Source of the DNA: Albugo candida
Lineage: Eukaryota; Oomycota; Peronosporomycetes; Albuginales; Albuginaceae
Direction of reading: 5' to 3'
Assembly (NCBI GenBank): GCA_905220665.1
Contig: CAJNAR010000150.1
Span: 558,001-622,000 of the forward strand
Length of the DNA stretch: 64,000 nt
Shown: positions 51,395 to 61,705 of the stretch, piece after piece
Position numbering within the stretch: the stretch's first letter is position 1
Layout: each line of letters begins with the position of its first letter
Notes under the pieces: generated by a model
Database searches by the model: none
Told to the model about the DNA's origin: nothing
What the model saw: only the letters and a program-made list of their open reading frames with translations
Position numbers and translations under genes: made by a program

Positions 51395-54130
51395 TCATGC
51401 AAGCATCATTGTATGTTCCTGATACGAGAAATCCTCAAAATGATGACCGTCACCTTGTTTACCCTTGACTGGCGAATCCACAGCTAGCATACTCTGAAAC
51501 ATCTCTGGAACATTCGTGACGTCGTCTATACTTGAAACCTCTGGTACAAATGGTGGTGTATACTCTTTTCGTAATACCTTTTCCCAGTCAAGTGGCTCAA
51601 AAAAAGCATGATCCATGATATCTTGACCTCCCCTTCGGCCAGATCCTAGTCGTTTAGATGGATCACGATTGAGCAATTTCAAGATTAGAGATCGAGCTGA
51701 CGGCGAGACATACGATGGATAGACGATTTCTGCTTGCATTATATTCTTGAACATTTGCCGTCGGTTCCGATCCACAAACGGTGTCTTTCCGGTCAACATT
51801 TCGAATAATAGTATTCCATAGCTCCACCAATCAACAACTTTTCCGTATGGATGATGTCGTAACAGCTCTGGCGCCATGTATTCCGCGGTTCCACATATCG
51901 TTTTCATAGCCAAATCAGCTTGGGATGCTCGTATGTCTCCATTGATTGTCTGACCTTCTTTAGAGAGACCAAAATCAGTCAATGCGATGTTCCCCTGCTG
52001 GTCGATTAAAATGTTCTCCAGTTTCAAGTCCCTGTATGCGATTTGCTTTTCATGCAGATGCATGAGAGCGAGCAGGAGTTGGGCCATATACATACGTGCA
52101 CGTTCCTCGCTGAACCTTTTGCTTTTTCGCAAGTGATAAAACATGGAGCCACCTGGATAATAATCCATGATGAGATATAACTTTTCCGAATTCTGAAATG
52201 CATAACGGAGACGAACAATAAATGGATGATCGATCTCTTTCAGTATATGTTGTTCTGCTCGAGTGTTTTCAATCTGCCCATTTTTTACAATGTGTGATTT
52301 GACTAAAATTTTCATGGCGAAGATGTCACCCCTACTTTTTCCTTCCTTCTTTTTCACTAGTAATACCTTGCCAAATGCACCACGACCAACAACCTTGAGG
52401 AGTTCAAAGTCTTCTATAGTCATCGGTTTTTTCTCCGCCTCTTTCGCCAATTCACGTTGACGCATTACCGCTAGTCTCTCACTCATATTCTTCATTTCAT
52501 CCGCATATTGATCGTGACGGTGTGCATACAGACTTCCTGCTAATCCTAGTGCCAGTGAGTCCGAGCTCATTCCTTGACTCCTGTAGCATGCTACTTTATT
52601 TTGCAACATCGTATTGAGATCACAGCACCCTAGACACACACGTTTCGCTTCACTGAAACCAGGAAAGAAAAGTCGCTCCGAGCAGGAAGCACAAACAACG
52701 CGTAAGCACATCCGGCAGTAGCGCTTCCGATGTAGGACAAAGCTTTTTTGGCATAAGTAACAGCAATTATTGGAAGCATCGGTGGGGAGGGTACCCATGG
52801 AATCAAGTGATGCATTACCCAAACCTTGTCCTCCTGAGCTTGAGGGAGATGAATCGTTATATGCTGTGCGATTTTGTGATCGAATCAAGTTATCAGACCG
52901 TGCCACAAATGTGTCATGAATCCACTCCAAAGTTAATTCTACTTCCCCGTTTCCTCGTGATTGAGCATCCTTTCCATGTCGTAAGGCATACCATCTTCGA
53001 TCCGCGCGATTTAGCCCAATCTCATTCATTTTGATACTTACATATCCCAAATTTGTGCTACCAAGCGGAAACATTTTATCTTTGATAGAAATCGTAATAA
53101 TCTCGTCAGCATTTCCAACTGGGAACGAAAAAGATTGGTTCCATTCCGGGTCCATGGTATATTTGTGGTTTCCGACAGTCTCTTTTTTCTGTCCTACACA
53201 TTGCACGACTGCGAAAGGATTGTTGTACGGTTGCCCTGTAAGCCTGGCGCGATTTACTGTAACCACAACTTTATTTGGTAACGTGGCACGTATGGCATCA
53301 ATGGCCTCATTCATTCCTAATGTAACTGCTTGAAAGAAAACAAATGTAGAAGTCTGTACTGAGTGCAGCGTCCAGTCTCGATTGGAAATATCCCCCGACG
53401 AACGACCAACTGATAGTGAGGTACATCCTAACTGGCTCCGTGATGCAGCAATTTCTGAAAATGTTGGTTCATCCGAAGCCTCAAAATTGACACTACGTGT
53501 GCTTAGAATTTTCCGCGTGTGTGCAGAATCTGTCGGCGAAATAGTGTGTGAGGATTCGACAAAAACAATTCCAGCAACTCGAGTCGAATCCCTCTTGGAT
53601 AGATTATTTAGCAATGTCTTCAGTAGAGCCCCAGCGTTGTCGTACGCGACAAAGTTGATTTCTTTTGCTGCATTTGGCATGATGTATTGCTTCCATACAT
53701 ACATAACATGATCTTGAGGTGTACTGGCATGTAAGATTTTCGTTCGATGTCCATGCACTATCGCCGTGTTTGTACTTGGATTCATGATGACAACTGCAAA
53801 TCCACTCTGTGTCGCAGTCTTGAGGTAAGGTATCATCGAGCTTTGAAAACCGTTTTTTGCATTGATGATTTTACTCCATATGCCTGGCTTTATTCCGGGA
53901 CCTGCCTGCAAAAATATGCACAGTTTTGTGCAAGTTGCGTAATTATGCGACACGAAAATGTTGGCTTTTGCTTCCGCTCGAGAATTTGGAATGAATATCT
54001 CACGAAGTAGTAACTCGTTTTTCATTTTTGATTGTATTTGACCTATAAGAGACTGAACAAGTTCCTCTAGTTCATCTTCATTACGACTAGAGAAAGCTCT
54101 GTTAGCATCGCTCGAAGTTGCGCCTCGCAT
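51395..54130 (-). CDS. AGC-type Ser/Thr kinase with Arb2-like, C2 and FYVE-like domains
   Basis: A single 911 aa exon. Order: Arb2-like alpha/beta segment (about 45-215, QAGPGIKPGIWSKI, SSMIPYLKTA, FAVVIMNPS, NFVAYDNAGALLKTL), C2 domain (about 287-403, KVVVTVNRARL, NPFAVVQCVGQ, DPEWNQSF), FYVE-like zinc finger with paired Cys (about 460-505, CYLCQKSF, YCRMC, CASC, CLGCC) and an AGC kinase (about 575-845). The kinase is intact: GRGAFGKV, AMKIL, YRDLKLENIL, DFGLS, CGTAEYMAPE, with an AGC tail (FVPEV, FEDFSY). It lacks the RKHHR basic motif of true FYVE, so lipid specificity is open. It probably signals at membranes. The kinase part is like Akt/S6K/SGK-type enzymes. Confidence 0.88.
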   Translation of the reverse strand: MRGATSSDANRAFSSRNEDELEELVQSLIGQIQSKMKNELLLREIFIPNSRAEAKANIFVSHNYATCTKLCIFLQAGPGIKPGIWSKIINAKNGFQSSMIPYLKTATQSGFAVVIMNPSTNTAIVHGHRTKILHASTPQDHVMYVWKQYIMPNAAKEINFVAYDNAGALLKTLLNNLSKRDSTRVAGIVFVESSHTISPTDSAHTRKILSTRSVNFEASDEPTFSEIAASRSQLGCTSLSVGRSSGDISNRDWTLHSVQTSTFVFFQAVTLGMNEAIDAIRATLPNKVVVTVNRARLTGQPYNNPFAVVQCVGQKKETVGNHKYTMDPEWNQSFSFPVGNADEIITISIKDKMFPLGSTNLGYVSIKMNEIGLNRADRRWYALRHGKDAQSRGNGEVELTLEWIHDTFVARSDNLIRSQNRTAYNDSSPSSSGGQGLGNASLDSMGTLPTDASNNCCYLCQKSFVLHRKRYCRMCLRVVCASCSERLFFPGFSEAKRVCLGCCDLNTMLQNKVACYRSQGMSSDSLALGLAGSLYAHRHDQYADEMKNMSERLAVMRQRELAKEAEKKPMTIEDFELLKVVGRGAFGKVLLVKKKEGKSRGDIFAMKILVKSHIVKNGQIENTRAEQHILKEIDHPFIVRLRYAFQNSEKLYLIMDYYPGGSMFYHLRKSKRFSEERARMYMAQLLLALMHLHEKQIAYRDLKLENILIDQQGNIALTDFGLSKEGQTINGDIRASQADLAMKTICGTAEYMAPELLRHHPYGKVVDWWSYGILLFEMLTGKTPFVDRNRRQMFKNIMQAEIVYPSYVSPSARSLILKLLNRDPSKRLGSGRRGGQDIMDHAFFEPLDWEKVLRKEYTPPFVPEVSSIDDVTNVPEMFQSMLAVDSPVKGKQGDGHHFEDFSYQEHTMMLA

Positions 54131-54542
54131 CTGTATGAGTCACGTTGATCCTCGCGATGCAACTAGTCTTTTTAGTGAAGAGACGTTTCTAACATCTCAA
54201 CAATGAGAGGATTATCAATAGACGAAATGCGTTTGATCGCATAAAATTACGTCTCTGGTAATCCAGGAAGACTGCTTTATCAGCCGTCAATACTAAAATG
54301 TATACTACTCAACAACGCTGACTCGTCAAATTGGTAATGCAGCGCCTGTACTAGGTAGAAAAAAGTGCGGTAGAATGACATTATAGCGATCTCCTATCGA
54401 CGTGCAAAAATGGGGACTTTTGCACGGACTAATATCCACGTCCTTCGAAAACCGTCAGCGTTCTATTTTCACACTTGTTGAGATAAAGAGACGCGTAGAA
54501 CATTCGGCAGACTTGTACATCCATAAAAATCTTTTGAATGAA
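54131..54542. promoter_or_regulatory. Divergent promoter region, AGC kinase and IFT38
   Basis: 411 bp between start codons. The IFT38 frame stays open upstream to 54402, but family alignment puts the start at 54543. I see no clear consensus elements. Confidence 0.35.
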
Positions 54543-56077
54543 ATGTCGTACCGGGAACTTCGGAACTTGGCTGAGATGATGAGATCACTAGGATATCCTC
54601 GACCGATATCAGTTGAAAACTTCAGAACGCCAAACTTCGAGCTCGTATCAGATTTGCTTTACTGGATGGTAAAAAAATATGACCCCTCTTGTAACGTCAC
54701 GGGCGAAATCGATACTGAAGAAGATCGAGTTGAATTTGTCACACAAGTAACTTCTGAGGTCTTGTTCAAGGCTAGAATTCGACTTAATCCAAAAAAACTG
54801 TACGCAGCGGATGGATTTGCTGTAAAAGAGCTAATTCGATTGGCTGACACGCTGTATCGGGCTTCACGTATCTCTACTGTCACACCGCAAGGTGTGTACG
54901 ATGATGAAGATGAGGTTTCGATAAAAAGTATCGTAGCTTCTCGTGTGAAAGATCCCAAAGCAACTCGTCAACTATCTCATGATTTGATGCAAAGTGGAGT
55001 GAAGCTGTACGACCTCCTGGAAGCGGAACTAGACATTCGTACCTCCCGCCAATCAGCACTTCGCTTCCTGGATGCTTTGGGAAACAATGGCGACAATTCA
55101 ATCGAAGAAAGGCACCTTGAGAGAAGTGTGAAGGAGATTGTGAATGACACACAAAAATCTGTCGAAATTACTGAACGTCAAGTTATTGAGCTAGAAGCAG
55201 AGGAAAAAGCATTGACTGCCAAGATAAAGAAGGCACAAGTCGACCTTGAACGCAGTGAGAAGCGCTTGAGGAGTCTACAAAATGTACGACCCGCCTTCAT
55301 GGACGAATATGAAAAGCTAGAGAAGGAACTAGAACGTCAATATGCAGTATGTTTGGACTTTACCACGGTGATAATGGGGCTCAACTTGTTTATTATGCTC
55401 AGATTTATTGTGAGCGATTTCGAAACCTGGACTATTTGCAACGGGAGTTGGATCTACATAACGCTCGGGAATTGAAACGGTTGGCAGAGAATGATCGATC
55501 GCTGAAGAAGCTACAGAAAAAGTTCCGAGATGACGAGCTTGCCATCTTACGAGGAGAACAAGAAGACCCATTGGAAAATTCTTTTGCTAATAACAATAAT
55601 GATGATGATATCGCTAGCACCAAGTCTGTTCGCGCGACCAAAACATCTGCCAAGTCAAAAGAGAATTTAAGTAATTCTCCAGCGTTATCAACAAAACCAA
55701 ATCTCGATTCTCGTCAACATCAAGCTGGTCACGATACTCGAATGGGACAGGCTTTACAAGTAAGAAGTAGAATGAAAGGTCAAGCCAGGCATTCAAGACA
55801 ACAAGAAAAAGAAAGCGACGAAGATGAAAGTGATTCCGGTGATGATAGCGTAAGCAGCGGAGATGATGATGATTTAAGCAGTGAGGGTACTGGAGTAGAT
55901 GATCAACATGATGCACAGTCCGTCTCTACGATTTCGGACTCGGAAGAAGTGTCATTAGCAGACTCAATTAATTCCCTTGACAAAGATGACGAACTGGGAT
56001 TCGATGAAGACCAGGATGACTCTGAGTCCGAGCACTCAGGTTCCAGGGTCGAGTACGATTCGGATCAGAACTTCTGA
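54543..56077 (+). CDS. CLUAP1: Intraflagellar transport protein 38 (CLUAP1 / DYF-3)
   Basis: CLUAP1 is an IFT-B subunit needed to build cilia and flagella. Two exons, 54543-55346 and 55403-56077, join in phase 0 and give 492 aa. The start codon gives MSYRELRNLAEMMRSLGYPRPISVENFRTPNF, which matches the family start almost residue by residue. More signs are DTEEDRVEFV, NPKKLYAADGFAVKELI, ATRQLSHDL, LYDLLEAELDIR, VKEIVNDTQK, and LQNVRPAFMDEYEKLEKELERQY, followed after the intron by IYCERFRNLDYLQREL. The C-terminal third is acidic and Ser-rich and ends DSDQNF, like SDNDF in animals. The gene implies an organism with flagellate zoospores. Confidence 0.95.
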
Positions 56078-56172
56078 ATATAGCAGTAGTATCATATTTT
56101 GTAACGTTTATCACATCATGCATAGTGTGGATTCCCAAGATATCAACAGAGAAGAGAGCATGTTCTCATTCT

Positions 56173-57290
56173 CTTCTGTCTTCCGTATCATATCTGCTTC
56201 GAGTTTTATCTCTGATTCACTGAATGTGATACCAATATGTCGACATTGTCCTATATTTTCCTAAATCTTCATTTTTGATTGCTCAAAATACTCGGTCAGT
56301 CTCCGGGGAGGAAGATTGAGAGCACGTAGTCGTAGACCGTGGCATCCGACAAACAACATGCAGACTGCTCCATATTGTGCGTACATCATGAAACATACTC
56401 AAAGCATTCACTACTGCAAATCTGTCGTACTTAGCAGCTTTATGCAGTCCAGATGTTTCAATTGAGAGCATTCGCCGGTGCAAAATAGCACTCTCCTTCG
56501 CGAATCGCACTGCAAGTCCCGTAAGTCTCCATAGACACTCCTGGATTTTTACCGATGGGCTGGATACATCATGAAGCAATTTGGCGAAAAGAGTTAAAAT
56601 AAGAACTCCTTCATTTCCATAAAGAGCTATACGATCAAGACACTTTGACAGTAATTGAGGCACAATTTCCATCTAGTTTGGTGGATATCATAACCCATCC
56701 AAAAGCACCAAGATAAATGAGGGCGACAAGATGGGTCTGGCTGGGTATGTTAAAAAACACAGATGCCAATGGGCAAGGCTTGTCTAATTGACTTTGATAC
56801 CGTATGGTAGTCTCGTCCTTGTCGAGGGAGATGCTAACCGTCTCTCGGCTCAACGAACACGTGAGCTCAGTCCAGTTACACAATATTAATGCACGCAAGC
56901 TGACCGTATCGAGAACACCTGTTGATATGATATGAACTTGGACCACAAAAAAAGTTACGGAGTTAGCTGCAGTTCTCAATTCGGACTGACTCCTTTGATT
57001 ATAAATCTTTTTTGTCGATGGTTGCCGGGAGCCAGATATAGACCTGAGACTGCTTCAAGAAAAATTCGGGCGTGTGCTTTTTTGGTACATAGATCCCGGG
57101 CAGGGCGCCATCTTGATTAGCGCAGGAGATATTTCACTCACGCCACTAAGAGTTAGCTATGTACTTCGGAAAGTAAGATGTATCTATGCGAAAAAAGTAA
57201 TCAAAGAAATCTTTATGCCGCACGTGTTATGTGGAATGGGGCACTCCTGTTTGCGCAATTTCGCGGCCTCTATTCGAGAATGACGAAGCT
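56173..57290 (-). pseudogene. TFIIIC-like gene fragment, 5' flank and codons 1-205
   Basis: On the minus strand, 56672 to 56173 corresponds to 40241-40845 of the intact gene, starting MEIVPQLLSKCLDRIALYGNEGVL against MELVHQLLTKCLDHIALYGNEGVL. A deletion removes part of codons 48-95, and frameshifts follow after about codon 150. The flank up to 57290 also matches 39650-40240, including the antisense open frame (plus strand, about 57010-57215). Similarity stops abruptly near 56173, the point matching 40845. Confidence 0.8.
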
Positions 57291-58009
57291 GTACAGATAA
57301 TTGTTTTATATCGCTAATGAGGACACAATGTATTTTTATCTAATTGGACTACATCTACACAAGCAGCTTTCATTTTGCGTAGTTGACCCATTACCCATTC
57401 GGTTCGTAATAACGCCTAACAACAAGAAGGAGGCTGTACTTTGCATCTTGGCCGCTGTTCATTTGTAGGTATTATACTATTCTGTAATTGTCGATATCGA
57501 GGTGTTCAACGTGAAGTAATAGTACTAGTAGCTGATCAATCTTCGTAAATCCTCCCAGCATATCAGATACATATGATTAAAGTATCACCTGTAGTGGCTA
57601 TAATCACAATTACCGCAGATAGTAGCATCATTAAGTAGGAAATAAGAGTGGGAGCCTTCCAAAGAATCTGCTAATATAGATAACTACCAAAATAACAAAA
57701 AAGGTTATAGTAATTACGATTAGGTACTGCAACTAGACTACGCTGCAATTGAACAGAGCTAAGCCCATGATGACGTAATGAGGTCATCAAAAGAAGTTCT
57801 AGCACTTTCGCATTGTATCCATAGTGACGTGATGAGGTCGTGGACAATTGCGTCGGATGCTTGATTCCCAGCTAGCTCTGTCAACTACCATAAAGACGTA
57901 ATGAGGTGATCATGGTAGTTTCCAGCAGTTGCATTGTATCCATATTGACGTTATGAGGTCATGGACAAATGCGCCAGGTGCTTGCTTTCCAACTGCATAC
58001 GACGCCGTG

Positions 58010-59170
58010 CTAGTTCTGCGTATTGTCCTGTCCAGTTGATAACCTGTCCAGTAGTCTTTGTGCTTTAATCATACACTCGGAAGGCGCAATGAGGACATAT
58101 CCGAGATCCGCTCGACGTTCATGAACTGCCATTTCTTGATTGGTACTTCTGTTTTCCGCGGTTTCATCATAAAGTACACACGATATATCGTCGTCTTTGG
58201 TTTCTTCATCCGAGTCCGAATAACTAAGCTGATCCTCCAGGTACATGTTCACCTGCTCGAGCGTTGACTCGCCGTTCACAAATTCCGCATCCCATTCCAT
58301 ATTTTCTTGCTCCAATTGCTTGATCCTTTCTTCAGTGCGCTGATTTCGCTGTTGGTAAAAAAGCTTCATGCTGTTTAGAAGAGCCGTTTGCCTTTCCTCA
58401 ATTTCGGGATCGATTCGTTTTGGTTGTTGATTCTCCATATACACTTCATACACTTCCAACATCGCCTTTGATCGAGCCAACTCCCGCTTGAGAATCGTCT
58501 GTCCATCCAACAGCTCCTTCAATTTTTCCCCGTCTTTTTCGTTTGCTTTGTAGGCATCCTCCAGCTTGCTTTGAGAAATGACATTGCTTTGACGGCTAGC
58601 TTCCAGTCTGTTGCTAAGTTCTTCCACGTCGGCTTTGAGCGTACGGATTTGTTGATTCGCGCTTTCAAGTTCAGAGTTCTTCATCTCTAGGGAGCTCAAT
58701 AACTCCGCGTTCTGCCTCTTCAATTGCGCGATTTCGCTCGACTGCAGTTCGGATTCTGATGTTGAAGGTACTGGCATGGCTGGACTACTTGTCAGGGTCG
58801 ACACCGCAGGAACTCTTGTAGTGGAGGTCGCCGCCGCACGCGCCCCCACACCCGCACGCACTACGGGCCCATCGACACGAGCCGCTGCTGGTGATGCTCG
58901 CGGAATCCGGGCTATTTGTCGAGTCGAAGTCGAAGTCGAAGTCGTCCTTGGTGCATTCGCACGGTTGATGCGCGTCACATTGGACGTCGTCACATTTCTT
59001 GTTGTTGTTGTCGATGTCGAGGGGCGCTGCTGGGTTGGTGCCGGCGTTGATGTCCTCGTTGCTGGTGTTCGCATCGCATATCCACCTCCGACACGCTTCA
59101 TTGTCGCTGGAGTTGCATTCCGAGTTGATGGCACATTTGCCACCGTGGTCGCTCTTGTTGATCGCTGCAT
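58010..59170 (-). CDS. Thr/Arg-rich coiled-coil protein, element copy 3
   Basis: An intronless 386 aa frame starting MQRST. Compared with the copy at 30628-31839 it lacks one 17-residue unit of the N-terminal repeat and differs at three further sites that I see (IG to IR in ANQQIRTLKAD, NA to NG in FVNGEST, and the last residue). The Thr/Arg/Ala-rich head, long coiled coil and acidic tail are the same. Function unknown. The frame is intact while the DNA on both sides has diverged, so the protein is either under selection or the core was recently homogenised. Confidence 0.75.
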   Translation of the reverse strand: MQRSTRATTVANVPSTRNATPATMKRVGGGYAMRTPATRTSTPAPTQQRPSTSTTTTRNVTTSNVTRINRANAPRTTSTSTSTRQIARIPRASPAAARVDGPVVRAGVGARAAATSTTRVPAVSTLTSSPAMPVPSTSESELQSSEIAQLKRQNAELLSSLEMKNSELESANQQIRTLKADVEELSNRLEASRQSNVISQSKLEDAYKANEKDGEKLKELLDGQTILKRELARSKAMLEVYEVYMENQQPKRIDPEIEERQTALLNSMKLFYQQRNQRTEERIKQLEQENMEWDAEFVNGESTLEQVNMYLEDQLSYSDSDEETKDDDISCVLYDETAENRSTNQEMAVHERRADLGYVLIAPSECMIKAQRLLDRLSTGQDNTQN

Positions 59171-59351
59171 TGAAATGGTTAGTTTTCAATAATATGAAAA
59201 AGAACGATACAGACAAGTGTTGACCTGACCTGACCTCGCGAGTCTCTTAGCATGATTCTGCATGCTGATTGGAGACATTATCCTATGGAAAAAGGCCGCG
59301 TTTGCTACCGATTGGAGTCGGAATGAGAAGCGGTAGTAGTGGATGAGATGG

Positions 59352-59438
59352 ATTCAATGGGTATATCTCATTTTGTGTGTCTTTTGCAATGAGAAAATTG
59401 ATGCAAAGGACACACAAAATGAGATGTACGCATTGAAT
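59352..59438. repeat. 37 bp inverted repeat (hairpin) in element copy 3
   Basis: Arms 59352-59388 and 59402-59438 pair with about three mismatches around a 13 nt loop. The outer end reads ATTCAATG. The hairpin lies about 180 bp upstream of the copy 3 start codon (59170). It has no T-run typical of a terminator and is too long and even for a tRNA. Confidence 0.88.
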
Positions 59439-59939
59439 TCATGCAATTCCTGCCATGGAATGGCTATTTTTAGAATCGGCGGTAAGGTCTACCGTAAATT
59501 CCAAGTATAGCGGTAGTGTGGATATGGCGGATGCCGACTGTGTGGCACTCATATTAGAGGTCTGTGCTTACTCGATATTGTATATCCATAGATAGATAAT
59601 GTACATGTCGTAGAAGGAAATTGAAAGTTAATTAACACGTTACAATTAATTTGAACATGACATGTATCTACGACTGTATTGCGCTCTTACATGAATGGCT
59701 CCAGTCTAACAACTTTCATCCAGTTGGAATAGATCGTCCTCTATACAATTTCTAACCTTCCGTTGTTATACGCGAGCTTGATTGCCAAAGGTGGGATCCA
59801 GACAGTTCTTGAGTGCGATTTGATGTTATGTGATCAATCTATCAAATCTATCTTAAGGCTACTAAGATAACTGGTCCGTTGAGTACCGACGCAACATACA
59901 TAAGGTCGGTAATGGAGAGACAACACGATGTAATTCTCA

Positions 59940-61200
59940 TACTTTGCCCGTCACGTTGCGAGGATGTATTTCTCACTTTAGAAGCATCAATTTGTTCTCA
60001 CTTCACAGTTGGGGCACTAAACGATGCAGAGTGCTGCGAATTGTGCGATGTGAGCATTCCCGCGCTTGCCGGCCATCTTCCTTTTCAAGGCAATAGTGTT
60101 TGCTTTAAGTGAAAATAGAGCCACCATTTCTTCCTTCTTGATCCGTCCATTATGGGGTATAACCGCTGTATACGGTCTCCTTCTACCGTGTGTACACCTT
60201 CGCTACTGATGGCGTTTTTCAAGGTCTTCATTCATCCCGCTGCTCGTACCAGCACTTTCTTTTGAGGAGGCAGTCAAATCATTGCTCTCTGTAGTCGTTG
60301 GGAAGTTGCCAGACCCCAGATGTCCTTGATATCCGTTCTCGACGCTTTGTTTTTGACTGTCGGATATTGTTCTGGTGTACATTTGGCTTTCTGAAAGTCA
60401 TCTTTACAGACCTTTGAAGTTGTATCTCTTTCTCAATTCAATTCATCTGCACCTAAGAGACCAAAGCATCGAAATCCATCGTTTTTTCCTGTCAGTTCTT
60501 GCCGTGCGACGAGTTGGTAGCGGGAAACGATTTCACTAAGAAATTTTTGAGGCAACTTGTTCCAGGTAAACATAAAAAATCGTTTCGGCTTTGCTGTATC
60601 CATCTCCGTGACTGAGTCTTGGTATCCATTGCATGTACCATGTACCTTCTCGCATGTCACAATGTACTTTGACACAATACAATGACTTGTTCTCTTTGTT
60701 TGAGTTACCACAATGCGGTAGAGCTGCCTGAAAACAAACCAAAGGATATTGAGATTGCTTTGTGCATTTTTTGTTCGGAGTACTTCCAGCTGACGTCTAT
60801 TCAGACCTAAATCATATCCCAGTTCCACCGAGACAGCAGATTGATTTACTTGCTTTTGTGAATAATTAATCGTAGATTGGATAAACTTAGCTTTGTACGC
60901 ATCATCTCACCAAAGGAAAATTCATCAGTTTTGTGGAGCATCTCAGGCTGAATCATGCCTGCAAATCTGGGAAGGTGTAGGATATTAAGTTTTCGCTGAG
61001 CCGGTTTCTGAACAAGCCTTGTCCGATTCCTGACCAGAGGCTATGAAACCAATGCATCAAATTCTTGATGCAGCTTCTTAAGATTCCACGCTGCGGGTTT
61101 TGCATCCTTATCATCTTTCGTAGGAGGGAAGAAAAAAGTTGTCTTCATCCAGTGTTTCGTATATATAAACAAAACAAATTCACTTCAAACGGCAATACAT
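59940..61200 (-). pseudogene. TFIIIC-like gene fragment, codons about 206-665
   Basis: Read on the minus strand, about 61200 to 59940 matches 40858-42230 of the intact gene. The clearest part is 60433-60828 (MELGYDLGLNRRQLEVLRTKNAQSN against the same with a short extra segment). Deletions and frameshifts break it. The upstream break point in the gene (about 40858) is within some 15 nt of where the other fragment ends, yet the two fragments are in swapped order. Confidence 0.75.
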
Positions 61201-61705
61201 TTTGCTTGGAAGTCTGCGTTGATATATTCTTTGTTCCTTCACGATCCATTGTATCGAGAGAATCTCGATGTGTATTTACCAGTGTACCATAAAACTAAAT
61301 CAGGTATCAGCGATATCTCTTTCCGTCTTCTTGATCCAGCAAATAATCTTCCCATATCAAGTATGATTGTATACTGTTAATAAATAATGATCGCGGAAGA
61401 GCTGTCGTTAGTTGACCCCCCCTAATTGCTCTAACAGCGTTTGTTCTTGAGCCCATTATGTTGAGAAGAAGGATGTTCCGTAGTACTTTTCGATGCATAC
61501 AAAAACCGTTATCGAGAAATGACAAATAGGTTTACATGTACAGGAGCCCGGCACTTGAGCGTTTCTCTCAAAGAATCCCTTTCACACAGACACATGTGAG
61601 AAGTCTAGTATTGAGGGGTGCCTTTATCTGCGTGTGGTGTGCACGGTTCACCGATAACCGGTTGGCGTAATCATCCTCATCATTGAGGTAAAAAACGCAA
61701 AGACA
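61201..61705. other. Intergenic, no gene seen
   Basis: About 500 bp upstream of the ABC-F gene. No open frame worth reporting and no repeat recognised. A run of seven C lies at about 61417-61424. Confidence 0.4.

Larger units (their letters stand above)
57555..59640 (-). repeat. Element copy 3, inverted relative to copy 1
   Basis: Reverse-complement match to about 30140-32293. The core is almost identical, and the outer parts are clearly more diverged. It carries the coding region, the 3' motif array (57777-57968) and the best-kept hairpin (59352-59438). It lies between the two TFIIIC gene fragments. Confidence 0.8.

Noticed and set aside
30140..59640. Element copies 1 and 3 as the two long terminal repeats of one giant retroelement
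   Set aside because: They are in inverted, not direct, orientation, they contain a full coding frame, and unrelated housekeeping genes lie between them.
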